Shown: piece by piece, positions 17,036 through 25,695 of the stretch
How the letters are laid out: each line of letters begins with the position of its first letter
Position numbering within the stretch: the first letter of the stretch is position 1
Assembly: GCA_024275635.1 (NCBI GenBank)
Contig: JAJRYT010000139.1
Location: forward strand, 17,035 to 81,034
Direction of reading: 5' to 3'
Origin: Chloroflexota bacterium
Lineage (GTDB): Bacteria; Chloroflexota; Anaerolineae; Promineifilales; Promineifilaceae
Length of the DNA stretch: 64,000 nt
Made by a program: the position numbers and the translations under genes
The notes under the pieces: model-generated
Told to the model about the DNA's origin: nothing
Database searches by the model: none
What the model saw: only the letters and a program-made list of their open reading frames with translations

Positions 17036-18301
17036 ATGACCAGCTTAATCGGACAAACCATCAACAATCGTTACCGGTTAGAGTCCCTGTTGGGTGACGG
17101 GGGGATGGGCGCTGTGTATCGTGCTTACGACCTGAACCTGGATCGGCAAGTGGCGATTAAACTGATGCACGCTCATTTTGCCCGCAAGGCCGAGTTTCGT
17201 GCCCGGCTGGTTCAGGAAGCGCAGACGGCCGCCAAGCTGGATCATCCTTCCATCGTCAAGATTCATGATTTTGGCAATTCAGAACCGGGCTTGTTTATTG
17301 CCATGGAATATGTCAACGGCGGCAGTTTGCGGGAGCATCTGCGGCGGCTGCAAACGATGGGGAAATATCTGCCATTAGCCCAAAGTTTGCAGATTGCGGC
17401 CCAAATCGCCGATGCGCTGGATTACGCTCACCGGCGCGGCATCATTCACCGCGACGTGAAGCCGGGCAATGTTCTGCTCAAGCGGCTGACGCGCCCCGAC
17501 GCGCCTGGTGAACAGCCTTTCCGGGCCATGCTGACTGATTTTGGCCTGGTGAAGTTGCAAGAAGGATCGGAGATGACCCAGAGTGGGGCGACCTTGGGAA
17601 CGCCCACGTATATGTCGCCAGAGCAGTGTGAGGGGGGAGATTTAGACGGTCGTACCGACCTTTACTCCCTGGGTGTGATCCTATATGAACTAGCTACCAA
17701 TAAACTTCCCTTTGCTATGAAAACCCTTTCCGAAGCAATGGCCCTGCACCAAAGAGGAGAAACGCCGCCGCCGGCCCGCATGATCCGGCCTGATTTGCCG
17801 CCTATTATTGATGCGATTTTAGCCAAAGCCTTAACCAAAGCGCGTGAAAATCGTTACGCCGATGCCGCTGACATGGCCACCGCGCTGCAGGGCGCTATCG
17901 TCGCTTTGGAAGGCGCGCCCACGCAGATTATGCACCGGGAAGAAGTTGACATCCTGGAACAGGTAAAGGAGCCGCCGCCCGGCCACGAACTACATATTGA
18001 AACCCCCGGCCATCCGACCAGCGTTTTTGCGCTCACTCAAGCAGTCATCACGATGGGGCGCAATGCTGATAATGACGTAGTGCTGCCGGCAGAGGGGGTA
18101 TCCCGTCATCACGCCCGGCTGCAAGCGACGGCGTTGGGCTGGGAAGTGATTGATTTGGGCGGCATTAACGGTACCTGGCTGGATGAACGCCGGCTGCGAG
18201 CCAGTGACGCCACGCCGATTGCGCCTGGCTCCCGCCTGCGGATTGGGCCGTATGCGCTGATTTTGCACGGGCCGGAAGTCGCCATCCAGGACTTACCGTA
18301 G
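17036..18301 (+). CDS. Ser/Thr protein kinase with FHA domain (part 1 of an amber-interrupted gene)
   Basis: The 421-residue product has a Hanks-type kinase domain (about 10-280) with glycine loop LGDGGMGAVYRA, ATP-binding Lys in QVAIKLM, catalytic loop HRDVKPGNVLL, DFGLV and GTPTYMSPEQ. A C-terminal FHA domain (about 325-415) follows, with MGRNADNDVVL, SRHHA and GGINGTWLD. The ATG has TAGGAG upstream, and the longer frame runs into a repeat. The frame ends in TAG, but the codons after it continue in the same frame into the next part of the protein type: in related Chloroflexota receptors the FHA domain is followed by extracellular-type beta domains and a membrane segment. This piece alone would be a soluble kinase. 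Confidence 0.88.
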   Translation: MTSLIGQTINNRYRLESLLGDGGMGAVYRAYDLNLDRQVAIKLMHAHFARKAEFRARLVQEAQTAAKLDHPSIVKIHDFGNSEPGLFIAMEYVNGGSLREHLRRLQTMGKYLPLAQSLQIAAQIADALDYAHRRGIIHRDVKPGNVLLKRLTRPDAPGEQPFRAMLTDFGLVKLQEGSEMTQSGATLGTPTYMSPEQCEGGDLDGRTDLYSLGVILYELATNKLPFAMKTLSEAMALHQRGETPPPARMIRPDLPPIIDAILAKALTKARENRYADAADMATALQGAIVALEGAPTQIMHREEVDILEQVKEPPPGHELHIETPGHPTSVFALTQAVITMGRNADNDVVLPAEGVSRHHARLQATALGWEVIDLGGINGTWLDERRLRASDATPIAPGSRLRIGPYALILHGPEVAIQDLP

Positions 18302-18307
18302 GATGAA

Positions 18308-18670
18308 GTGGAACTTATCACCGGGGCTATAACGCCGGCGCTGGATATGACGGCTGAATTGGATACGGCCGTCGAGACGACCACCCCACCGCCGCAAGAA
18401 TCGCTGGCTCTGTTTTTGCCTGATGACAAAATCGCAGTAAATCCGGGCGAACAGGTGGATTTGAAGGTAGAAGTCGTGAACCGGGGCCAGCGGGCGGATC
18501 GTGTCAGTTTGCGTGTGCAGGGTATTCCATCTACCTGGGTCAAAACGCCGGGCGAGTTTGTCACTGTTTTGCCCGGCGACTCGGTTCAGATGAGTATGGT
18601 TATTCAACCGCCGCGACAGCGCCGGACACCCACCGGACGGCAGCGGCTGCGCTTGGAATTAGTGTCATAG
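18308..18670 (+). CDS. NEW3/CARDB-like beta domain fragment (part 2 of an amber-interrupted gene)
   Basis: This 120-codon segment is in the same frame as the kinase gene, two codons after its TAG stop. It encodes a Thr/Pro linker and an Ig-like domain of the NEW3 or CARDB type (VNPGEQVDLKVEVVNRGQ, GIPSTWV, VLPGDSVQMSM). It ends in another TAG, and the frame again stays open after it. A GTG at 18308 has AGGA four bases upstream, so restart of translation is possible. On its own the fragment has no signal peptide or membrane segment. I think it is part of one decayed or recoded gene covering 17036-20347. Confidence 0.55.
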   Translation: MELITGAITPALDMTAELDTAVETTTPPPQESLALFLPDDKIAVNPGEQVDLKVEVVNRGQRADRVSLRVQGIPSTWVKTPGEFVTVLPGDSVQMSMVIQPPRQRRTPTGRQRLRLELVS

Positions 18671-18682
18671 CAGCGCCCAGAT

Positions 18683-20347
18683 TTGAAATTAGGGGCCAAT
18701 GCCTCGTTAATGTTGGGTAGTTTTGTGGACTTTGAGGCCAGTCTGGAGCCGGAACAAGTGCGGCTGCCGGGGTCGGTGATTGTTTCTATTGAGAATACGG
18801 GCAACGCCACGGCCGATTTCAGCCTTACCGCCCGCGACCGGCAAAGAGCGTTACGGTTTCAGGGGGAAAAAGGGCGGATTCGTTTACAGCCGGGGCAGAT
18901 GGCCCATGTGGAGCTTGATCTGGAAATCCGGCAAAAGGGGGGGTTTGGCAGCGGCGAATTGTACCCGTTTGAGGTGGAAGTAGCTTCTGAGGCTGGCGGC
19001 CGGCAGACGTTAACCGGCGAAGTAAGGCCGGGATCATTGATTCCATCTGGGGCGTTGTATGCGCTGATATTTGTGGTGACGTTTGCCTGTGTGATTGGCG
19101 CGCTGGCGCTGTTATCGAATCGGGATCGACTTGGGGGCGGGGGTGAACCTGCCCTCTCGCCAACAAGCCTGCTGGCGAATGTCACGGAAACGGCCGTTTC
19201 TGCTGCTCAAACCGCTGCTGCCGTCACCAGCCTGCCAGGAACGGCCGTCATCCCCGGCGATGCCGATGGCGACGGTCTCAGCGATGCCCAGGAAGCTGTC
19301 ATTCTGACCGATCCCAACAACCCGGACAGCGATGGCGATGGCCTAAACGATGGCGATGAAGTGTTCACGTACTTGAGCAGCCCGCTCAAACGTGATTCTG
19401 ACGGCGATATTTTGCTGGATGGCGACGAAGTGAACCTTTACGGGACGAATCCTACCTTGCAGGATACAGATGGAGACGGCATCCCTGACGGAACAGAATT
19501 AACGCAGGGCAGCGACCCGCTGGTGGCTGAAACCGCAACGCCAGGGCCAACGGCAACGGCCGTACCCACGGAAACGATCCCGCCCAACGCCACGGCGACG
19601 GCGACCCCGCTGCCCAGTTTAACGCCAACTATTACCAACACGCCGCCGCCTTCAGCCACCGCCACCCCAACAGCCACGGCCACGGAAACGGCCGTGCCCA
19701 CCAACCCCCCTACCTCCACAGAAACGGCCGCTCCCACCGCTACGCCCACCATGACCCCCACCTCCACCAATACGCCAATGCCCGCGCCTGTCCTATCCTG
19801 TCTGTCCACGCCGCCGGCAATTGATGGCAATTTCCAGGTGACCGAATGGCCGGCCGCGCCGCTTTTCCAATTCCAGCCGGAGGATGATCTGTCCCGATTA
19901 GTACAGGTCTACTTTGGCCGGGACGCGGCCAAACTGTACATGGCCTTTCTCATCAACGACAACTCCAATGATGCCAGCGATTCACTGCGCTTTTACTTTG
20001 ACGCCACCAATAATGACGGCGACCCGGATACGTCTGACCGCTACTTCCAAATTGGACGCGATCAATCGCAATCCATTTGGGCCGGATCCGGCAGTAATTC
20101 CGATGGTAAAAACTGGAATGCCAATTACACTAGCAGCAATTGGACGGCCGCGATCGGCGAACCAGGCAATAATCAATGGGTGGTGGAATTTGAAGTGACA
20201 ACGTCTGAGTTGATCGGGTTAGTCAATCCGTTTAGCTTTATGACCCAGGTTGTTTACACTACGGGCGGGCCGGCGCTCTGGCCGGATAATGCCTCCGGTA
20301 TTAACCCCGGCAGTTGGCAGGATATCGAGGATGTGGTTTGTCCGTGA
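18683..20347 (+). CDS. membrane-anchored TSP3/CBM9-like protein (part 3 of an amber-interrupted gene)
   Basis: The 554-codon frame continues in the same frame four codons after the second TAG. It has a second NEW3-like domain (about 1-110) and one membrane segment (ALYALIFVVTFACVIGALAL, about 120-145). Calcium-binding type-3 thrombospondin repeats follow (DADGDGLSD, DSDGDGLND, DSDGDILLD, DTDGDGIPD, about 190-275), then a Thr/Pro-rich stalk. The C-terminal domain (about 370-554) resembles CBM9/DOMON-type sugar-binding sandwiches and starts PAIDGNF..EWP. The only start codon near the beginning is TTG without a ribosome site. With the upstream parts it would make a receptor kinase with an outer ligand domain. 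Confidence 0.7.
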   Translation: MKLGANASLMLGSFVDFEASLEPEQVRLPGSVIVSIENTGNATADFSLTARDRQRALRFQGEKGRIRLQPGQMAHVELDLEIRQKGGFGSGELYPFEVEVASEAGGRQTLTGEVRPGSLIPSGALYALIFVVTFACVIGALALLSNRDRLGGGGEPALSPTSLLANVTETAVSAAQTAAAVTSLPGTAVIPGDADGDGLSDAQEAVILTDPNNPDSDGDGLNDGDEVFTYLSSPLKRDSDGDILLDGDEVNLYGTNPTLQDTDGDGIPDGTELTQGSDPLVAETATPGPTATAVPTETIPPNATATATPLPSLTPTITNTPPPSATATPTATATETAVPTNPPTSTETAAPTATPTMTPTSTNTPMPAPVLSCLSTPPAIDGNFQVTEWPAAPLFQFQPEDDLSRLVQVYFGRDAAKLYMAFLINDNSNDASDSLRFYFDATNNDGDPDTSDRYFQIGRDQSQSIWAGSGSNSDGKNWNANYTSSNWTAAIGEPGNNQWVVEFEVTTSELIGLVNPFSFMTQVVYTTGGPALWPDNASGINPGSWQDIEDVVCP

Positions 20348-20396
20348 GGAAGTGGCGGAAGTGACTAAAGTGACTAAAGTGGCTGAAGTTGGCGCG
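20346..20396. repeat. short tandem AGTGACTAA/AGTGGC repeat
   Basis: The words GAAGTGGCGGAAGTGACTAAAGTGACTAAAGTGGCTGAAGT form a short imperfect tandem array immediately after the stop codon. It is another low-complexity intergenic element of this genome. Confidence 0.5.
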
Positions 20397-20397
20397 T

Positions 20398-20484
20398 ATG
20401 ATTGATTTTACCCCGTTGCGAAACCAAGAGGCCGCCTTTATCCTATTTGCGGCGGGCTTTACCAAACAGGCGCCCCGTTCATGA
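20398..20484 (+). CDS. possible 28-codon ORF overlapping the HD hydrolase start
   Basis: An ATG at 20398 opens a 28-codon frame (MIDFTPLRNQ...APRS) that ends TGA at 20482-20484. The stop overlaps the ATG of the next gene as ATGA, the usual layout of translational coupling. No convincing ribosome site precedes it and no family is recognised. It may be a leader ORF or chance. Confidence 0.2.
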   Translation: MIDFTPLRNQEAAFILFAAGFTKQAPRS

Positions 20485-21122
20485 GGCGGTTTGACCTGGT
20501 GCAATTACGCACGCAGTGGGATGATTTGATGGCATTGTTTGATGTGGCAGCCAATCGTTCTGACGCGGTTTTTGGGGAGTTAGTGGCCAAGTATGAGGAA
20601 GACGGCCGTTTCTACCACACCCTGGCCCACATACAAAATGTGTTAGAAGTAATTCAGTCATTAAGTCCCTACGCGCAGGACTTACCCGCTATTCAGCTTG
20701 CCGCCTGGTTCCACGACGCGATTTATGATCCACGAGCGGCCGATAATGAACACCAAAGCGCCCAATACGCCGCCCGCGCCCTCGACTACCTGGGCATTCC
20801 CACCGCGACCAGCGCCACCGTACAACGTTTGATTCAAGCCACGACCCATCGCCCCCCCTACCCCGACGATATTGATTGTCAGATACTGCTCGATGCTGAC
20901 CTGGCTACATTTGCATCTGACCACACATTACAGGTGTGGATTGAAGAGGCTATTCGGCAAGAATATGCCTTTGTGCCTGAAACCACTTACCGGGAGGGGC
21001 GGCGGCGTATTTTGCAGCAGTTTTTGCAGCGCGAGCGTATTTATTATACGGAACTGATGGCTGCCGCACTAGAAAAACAGGCCCGCCAGAACATCACGAA
21101 CGCTATTGTCCGGCTTAAATGA
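20481..21122 (+). CDS. HD-superfamily hydrolase (COG4339-like)
   Basis: The 213-residue protein has the pattern of predicted metal-dependent HD phosphohydrolases: RFYHTLAHI near residue 45, AAWFHDAIYDPRAADNE near 75-90, and a conserved Asp in LLDADLATFA. The His and Asp residues would hold a divalent metal. The substrate is not known for this family. It is followed after 16 bases by a polytopic membrane protein gene and may be co-transcribed with it. Confidence 0.85.
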   Translation: MRRFDLVQLRTQWDDLMALFDVAANRSDAVFGELVAKYEEDGRFYHTLAHIQNVLEVIQSLSPYAQDLPAIQLAAWFHDAIYDPRAADNEHQSAQYAARALDYLGIPTATSATVQRLIQATTHRPPYPDDIDCQILLDADLATFASDHTLQVWIEEAIRQEYAFVPETTYREGRRRILQQFLQRERIYYTELMAAALEKQARQNITNAIVRLK

Positions 21123-21138
21123 ATAGGCAGCCTCGTTT

Positions 21139-22950
21139 ATGACCCCAATTTCAGGCACACACGACCAAACTGTTCCCAACACCCCTAAGACACTTTCGGG
21201 GATTCAACATGGCTTACAGGCCGGGCTGCGGCGCGATGGTTTGGTCATCCTGCTTTATGGCTTGGCAACACTAATCATGACCTACCCGCTGGTTTTTAAG
21301 CTGGGCCAGGAATGGCTGGGATCTTACGATGCCGATACGTTTGTCAAGTTGTGGGATAATTATTGGCTGTCGAACCTTTTGTCCACGAGTCAGTCCCCCT
21401 TTTACACCACTGCTCTTTTTTACCCGACGGGGCTTGACCTCTCGTTCCACAGCATCAGTTGGGCAGTGTCTGGCTTTTCCTGGCTGATAACCCCGCTCCT
21501 GGGTCGGATTGATGCGTATAACATCACGATTTTGCTGGCTGTCTTTATAACGGCTTATGCCGGTTATTTGCTTGTTCAATCGCTGGTGTCGCACCGCGCG
21601 GCGGCCTGGTTGGGCGGCGCTGTTTACAGCTTCGCCCCCTACCACATGGCGCATACCGGCGGACATCCTGATTTGGTTCATTTAGCGCCCGTACCTTTGG
21701 CGGTATTGTTCCTCACGGTTGCGTTGACTCGTTCGAGCAAGCGAGCAGCTTTGGGCGGAGCGTTGGCGGTGGGGGCGGCGGCGCTGATCAGCCTGTATAT
21801 CATGGATTTTACGCTGCTGACGCTGGTCCCAGTTTTTATTTTCCTGGCCCTGGAACAGGGCAGATGGCGACGGCGGCGGTTTTGGGTAACGGCCGTTCTC
21901 TTTGCCAGCTTCTCTTTGCTGTTTCTATTACCGCGCCTTTACCCCATCTTCCGCAACCCGAACACGCTTTCCTACGCCATCGAATCAAAATACGCTGCCG
22001 ATCAGGGGCAAACAGATTTGCTGGCTTACGTCATCCCTTCGCGGCATAATCCCTTGTTTGCCCCCTTTGTTGATGCGATCGCCGCTCGCTTCAACATGAA
22101 CCGGAAATGGCCTGCTTACCTGGGCGTGGCCCCGATCCTCTTAACCGGCCTGGCTTTAACCGGACGCAAGCAGCGCCGGTTGGCTCTCTTTTGGTCTGGC
22201 GTTGGCGTGCTGTTTGTTTTACTCAGCCTGGGAACTGTGCTGCAATTTAACGGCGAGGCATATGAAGGGGTCGTGATGCCGGCGCGTTATCTAGCCTGGT
22301 TTCCGCCGATTCGCGCGGTGGCCCGGCCTGATTTCTTTGTGCTGGGCGCGCTGCTGCCGCTGGCTGTCTGTGTTGCTTTGGGTTTGGAGCGCTGGCTGGA
22401 TGCCTGGGCCGGTAAGAAACGGGCGCGGGTCTGGCTGCCCGTTTTGCTCTCGATCTGGCTGTTATTTGAATATTGGAATGGCCCCTATCCGGGCGCGCCG
22501 GCAGCCGTCAATCCTTTTTACCAGCAGTTGGCGAGCCAAACTGAAGATTTTGCCTTGATTGAGCTGCCGATGGGTCGGCAGCCGTCGAAGCCGTATGTGT
22601 ATTACCAGACGGTTCATCACAAGCCGATTGTGGAAGGGTTGAGCGCCCGCACGCCGGCCGGATCGTACCGATACATCACTCAAAATGAACTGTTGTTAGC
22701 CTGGCGACACCAAACGGCGCTGGATTGCAACGTGATGCCGGATGATGTTATCCGGGCGCAGATCGAGCGGCTTATGGCCGATGATTTTCGTTATGTTCTG
22801 GTTCATTACCCACAGGGCGGGTCTGTGCCGGATGCGTTTGCCGGGTATTTAACGGCCGTTCCCGCTTACCGTGATGATACGCTGGCCGCCTATGCGCTGG
22901 CCGATTTATACGCCAATCTGCCCTGTGAGGGCGAACCAGCGGCCAAATAA
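21139..22950 (+). CDS. polytopic membrane protein, GT-C glycosyltransferase-like
   Basis: The 603-residue protein has about twelve hydrophobic segments after a 35-residue N-terminal tail. Then comes a soluble C-terminal part of about 130 residues with FALIELPMGRQPSKPYVYYQ and a Cys near the end. The first outer loop has SYDADTFVKLWDNYW, with an acidic motif at the place where GT-C enzymes keep their catalytic Asp/Glu. PTGLDLSFHSIS and YSFAPYHMAHTGGHPD are also of this type. GT-C enzymes transfer sugars from lipid-linked donors. The exact substrate is unknown. It precedes an acyltransferase gene, so surface glycan assembly is a fair inference. Confidence 0.75.
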   Translation: MTPISGTHDQTVPNTPKTLSGIQHGLQAGLRRDGLVILLYGLATLIMTYPLVFKLGQEWLGSYDADTFVKLWDNYWLSNLLSTSQSPFYTTALFYPTGLDLSFHSISWAVSGFSWLITPLLGRIDAYNITILLAVFITAYAGYLLVQSLVSHRAAAWLGGAVYSFAPYHMAHTGGHPDLVHLAPVPLAVLFLTVALTRSSKRAALGGALAVGAAALISLYIMDFTLLTLVPVFIFLALEQGRWRRRRFWVTAVLFASFSLLFLLPRLYPIFRNPNTLSYAIESKYAADQGQTDLLAYVIPSRHNPLFAPFVDAIAARFNMNRKWPAYLGVAPILLTGLALTGRKQRRLALFWSGVGVLFVLLSLGTVLQFNGEAYEGVVMPARYLAWFPPIRAVARPDFFVLGALLPLAVCVALGLERWLDAWAGKKRARVWLPVLLSIWLLFEYWNGPYPGAPAAVNPFYQQLASQTEDFALIELPMGRQPSKPYVYYQTVHHKPIVEGLSARTPAGSYRYITQNELLLAWRHQTALDCNVMPDDVIRAQIERLMADDFRYVLVHYPQGGSVPDAFAGYLTAVPAYRDDTLAAYALADLYANLPCEGEPAAK

Positions 22951-22963
22951 CTGGGAAAAGCTT

Positions 22964-24166
22964 TTGAAAGATACAATTAACAAACTGCCACGTCGTTTAT
23001 ATTCGCTTGATGTCATCAGGGGCATTGCCGCGCTCAGTGTTGTTTTTTGGCATTGGCAGCATTTCTTTTTTAATGGGACGGTAAACGGCCGTATTGATAA
23101 AGCCACCCAGCCGCTGTACCCCCTGTTTTTTTTATTCTACGAAAGAGGGCGGTTGGCCGTTGAATTCTTCTTCTCTTTATCCGGTTTCATTTTCTTTTGG
23201 CTGTATGCCCGGCGTGTCAGCCATAAAGAAATAAGCGCCTGGGATTTTTCCGTCTTGCGCTTTTCACGACTGTACCCCCTGCACTTGATAACTTTGCTCA
23301 TCGTGTTGGCCGGCCAGCAGTTTATCCGCTATCGAACCGGCTCCTTCTTCGTCTATCCCAAGAACGACCTCTATCATTTTATATTGCAGATTTTCTTCGC
23401 CTCCAATTGGGGCCTGGAACGCGGCTTTTCCTTCAATGCGCCCATCTGGTCTGTCTCCATCGAAGTGCTGCTTTATGTCATCTTTTTCATAGTATGTCGC
23501 AAACTACCCATCCGTATGCCACTATTGTTCCTATTGACGGCCGTTGGTTTTGGACTGACGGGCATCTTTACACGGTTGGGCCGGGGGATGTTTTCCTTCT
23601 TTATTGGCGGGATGGTTTATCTGGTTTACCTGAAACTGGTTGAGAAAAATCGGCTGGCGGCCTGGCTCAGACCACTGGTGGTCGTGACTCTGTTGGGATG
23701 GGCTGTGACTGTTCTGGATATGAGAATTAGCTTTATCCGGCCGGCATTTTTGGAAGTGGCCCAACCGCTGCTCACCTTCAACGGGTACGATTACGCATCC
23801 TGGATCGCCCAGCTTTTTTATGATCGGTTGGCAACGGGCATTTTGTTTCCGTTAACCATCCTGGCGCTTGTGGCTGTCGAAACGCAGCGGGGACACCTGG
23901 GTCAACGAGTCGCTTTCCTGGGTAATCTCAGCTATTCGTCATACCTGCTGCATTTTCCGTTACAAATGCTCTTCTTTATCATCATTGGGCTGGCGGGGGT
24001 GGACAACTCGTTCTTTTACAGCCCGTTTTCACTGCTTTTGTTTTTTGCGATTTTGGTGACGCTCTCGTTAATGAGTTACCGGTTTTGGGAAGCTCCCGCC
24101 CAACAAGCTTTAAGAAACCGGCTGCTTTCGGTCAGGTACAAACGCCCTGGATTAACCAAGAAGTAA
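22964..24166 (+). CDS. acyltransferase 3 family protein (OafA/YrhL-like)
   Basis: The product has about 400 residues and ten hydrophobic segments. It starts LYSLDVIRGIAALSVVFWHW, the diagnostic N-terminus of acyltransferase-3 proteins, with the catalytic His in VFWHW. Further family features are FFSLSGFIFFW, the RLYPLH motif and SYSSYLLHFP near the end. These enzymes O-acetylate or acylate exported sugars. The longest frame would start at 22871 inside the upstream gene, but the TTG at 22964 fits better because it begins close to the conserved start. The start is uncertain. It probably modifies a product of the gene upstream. Confidence 0.85.
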   Translation: MKDTINKLPRRLYSLDVIRGIAALSVVFWHWQHFFFNGTVNGRIDKATQPLYPLFFLFYERGRLAVEFFFSLSGFIFFWLYARRVSHKEISAWDFSVLRFSRLYPLHLITLLIVLAGQQFIRYRTGSFFVYPKNDLYHFILQIFFASNWGLERGFSFNAPIWSVSIEVLLYVIFFIVCRKLPIRMPLLFLLTAVGFGLTGIFTRLGRGMFSFFIGGMVYLVYLKLVEKNRLAAWLRPLVVVTLLGWAVTVLDMRISFIRPAFLEVAQPLLTFNGYDYASWIAQLFYDRLATGILFPLTILALVAVETQRGHLGQRVAFLGNLSYSSYLLHFPLQMLFFIIIGLAGVDNSFFYSPFSLLLFFAILVTLSLMSYRFWEAPAQQALRNRLLSVRYKRPGLTKK

Positions 24167-24211
24167 TTACTCGGTTTGCCCACAAAATGTGCGTTATGTG
24201 CGTTAATTTTT

Positions 24212-24280
24212 TGCCACGAATTTCACGAATTACACGAATTAAAACCGTCTAAATTCGTGTAATTCGTGAAATTCGTGGCA
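24212..24280. repeat. perfect 29-bp-stem ACGAATT hairpin between convergent genes
   Basis: Bases 24212-24240 and 24252-24280 are exact reverse complements (TGCCACGAATTTCACGAATT and so on), with an 11-base loop. Each arm holds three ACGAATT-like words. It lies between the convergent acyltransferase and homoserine dehydrogenase genes and could stop transcription from both sides. It is the best copy of a family also seen at 16939, 25455 and 45436. Confidence 0.9.
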
Positions 24281-24319
24281 GGGATTTTTGATTGCGGCTT
24301 TGCCACGTTATGTAATTAC

Positions 24320-25414
24320 CTAAAATTGCCCCTCGCGCACCAGGTCAATCATGTCGCCCAGCACCCCGGCGGCGGTCATTTCCACGCCGGCCCCTTTGCC
24401 CCCGATGAGCAGCGGTTCGTCGTGGTAACGGCCGCTTCTGAAACTGATGTATTTCAAATTTGCCAGCGGGCTGTTGGCGGGGATCGCTTTCAGGCCCACC
24501 GTGCCGCGCCCGGCTTCCAGTTCGGCCACGTAACGCAGGACATCGCCTTCAGCGGCGGCGGCTTCCACCCGTTGGCGCATCGGTTCATCGAGGACGGCCG
24601 TTTCCCGCATAAATTCGGCCACAGACAACGCCGCCATCGCTGCCGGGTAAAGCGATTCGACCACAATATCTGCCGCTTCCAGCGGCCAGCCTGCCATCCG
24701 TCCCAAAATCATTACCTTGCGTATTACATCCTGCCCGCCCAAATCTTCGCGCGGGTCCGGTTCCGTAAAGCCGTTCGTTTTCGCCTGGGCCACCGCCTGC
24801 GAAAACGACACACCCTGGTCTAGCTGGCCGCAAATAAAGCCCAACGTGCCGCTCAACTGCCCTTCAATCCGATAAATGGGATCATTCGTATCCAGCAGAG
24901 TGCGCAGTGTGGCGATAACCGGCTGGCCGCCGCCGACGGTAGATTCGTGCCGGATGCGGGGATGGTTGAAATAATTCTGGGCCGTTTCCCAGGGGCCGGC
25001 GAGCGCCTTTTTGTTCGCCAGGACGACGCCGTAGCCAAGCTGCAGGGCGCGGTCTATGATTGGTTCCATGCCCGCCTGGGCGGTGACATCCACGACAATC
25101 ACGTTTTCCAGTTCGGCGGCGGGGGCAAAGTCAAGAATATCACGGTTCGACGGCCGTTCCCCGCTAATTCTCGTTTGACGTCCCGATTCCGGGTTGGCCG
25201 GCAAGCCCATCTGTTTCGCTTCGATGATGCCCAATAACTGGGCGTCGCTCAACCCTTCCGGCTCCCAGGCCAGACTTTTGCGGTCGGCAGCTGCGACCAC
25301 GTCGAATTGAATTTGATTACGGACGGCGGTGGCAAGACGGCCGTTTACAATCTGCCGCAGCAGCGCCTGCCCTACGCCCCCTACGCCAAAAACAATCACC
25401 GGAACCCGCTTCAT
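24320..25414 (-). CDS. hom: homoserine dehydrogenase
   Basis: The 364-residue enzyme reduces aspartate semialdehyde to homoserine for Thr, Met and Ile synthesis. It starts with a Rossmann motif VIVFGVGGVGQALL, and has VVDVTAQAG, the NKKAL motif GVVLANKKALAGP, the substrate motif ESTVGGGQPV, the SGTLGFI region and TEPDPREDLGGQDVIRKVMIL with the catalytic Lys. No ACT domain is present, so it lacks the usual allosteric threonine site. That makes control at the mRNA leader more interesting. A ribosome site AGGGGA precedes the ATG. Upstream on the same strand are a strong promoter, a leader ORF and a terminator. Confidence 0.93.
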   Translation of the reverse strand: MKRVPVIVFGVGGVGQALLRQIVNGRLATAVRNQIQFDVVAAADRKSLAWEPEGLSDAQLLGIIEAKQMGLPANPESGRQTRISGERPSNRDILDFAPAAELENVIVVDVTAQAGMEPIIDRALQLGYGVVLANKKALAGPWETAQNYFNHPRIRHESTVGGGQPVIATLRTLLDTNDPIYRIEGQLSGTLGFICGQLDQGVSFSQAVAQAKTNGFTEPDPREDLGGQDVIRKVMILGRMAGWPLEAADIVVESLYPAAMAALSVAEFMRETAVLDEPMRQRVEAAAAEGDVLRYVAELEAGRGTVGLKAIPANSPLANLKYISFRSGRYHDEPLLIGGKGAGVEMTAAGVLGDMIDLVREGQF

Positions 25415-25454
25415 GACATTATTCCCCTAACCTGGATAAACCAGAAAAGATTCC

Positions 25455-25503
25455 GACACGAATTACACAAATGAGGACTGTGTTAATTCGTGAAATTCGT
25501 GTC
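25455..25503. repeat. ACGAATT-family inverted repeat in the hom leader
   Basis: GACACGAATT at the left and AATTCGTGTC at the right pair as the ends of an imperfect hairpin. It lies between the terminator-like hairpin and the hom ribosome site. It belongs to the family of 24212-24280. Confidence 0.7.
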
Positions 25504-25517
25504 AAAATTCTTGTACT

Positions 25518-25553
25518 AAAAACCAAAGACCCCGTCCAAAAACGAGGCCTTTG
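25518..25553 (-). terminator. Rho-independent terminator in the hom leader
   Basis: Read on the minus strand, CAAAGGCCTCGT and ACGGGGTCTTTG pair as a 12-bp stem. The two non-Watson-Crick pairs are both G-U in the minus-strand RNA but mismatches in the other. A GG-TTTTT tract follows. It lies about 100 bases before hom and directly behind the 18-codon leader ORF, so it could be an attenuator or the end of a small transcript. Confidence 0.75.
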
Positions 25554-25555
25554 TT

Positions 25556-25602
25556 GCACCGTAGCGCTTACTCACTCATCCGAGGAGGCTGCGCTACGGT
25601 GC
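25556..25602 (-). promoter_or_regulatory. 12-bp perfect hairpin overlapping the leader ORF
   Basis: GCACCGTAGCGC at 25556-25567 and its exact complement at 25591-25602 flank a 23-base loop. The 5-prime arm is inside the leader ORF, the loop holds its last codons and stop, and the 3-prime arm follows the stop. A ribosome on the leader would open this stem. It does not overlap the terminator stem, so simple mutually exclusive attenuation is not evident. Confidence 0.65.
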
Positions 25603-25624
25603 GTTTAGATAAATTACTATCCAT
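25568..25624 (-). CDS. 18-residue leader peptide upstream of hom
   Basis: A very strong ribosome site AGGAGGTGGTGCTT precedes an ATG that opens 18 codons: MDSNLSKRTVAQPPRMSE. This is followed by TAA. A near-consensus promoter is about 70 bases upstream and a hairpin plus terminator follow. The set looks like a regulatory leader. The peptide holds one Thr and an internal Met but no run of Thr, Ile or Met codons, so classical amino-acid attenuation is not obvious. QPPR is a Pro-rich stretch that could slow ribosomes. It could instead be a small independent gene. Confidence 0.6.
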   Translation of the reverse strand: MDSNLSKRTVAQPPRMSE

Positions 25625-25695
25625 AAGCACCACCTCCTTTGCGTTAAAAGATAGCGGCGCAGCCAATGGCTGCCAATCAATGAAATGATGGCTGC

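Noticed and set aside
19255..19510. repeated GATGGCGATGGC-type DNA as a possible tandem repeat element
   Set aside because: It codes for calcium-binding TSP3 repeats (DxDGDG), so it is protein-driven.
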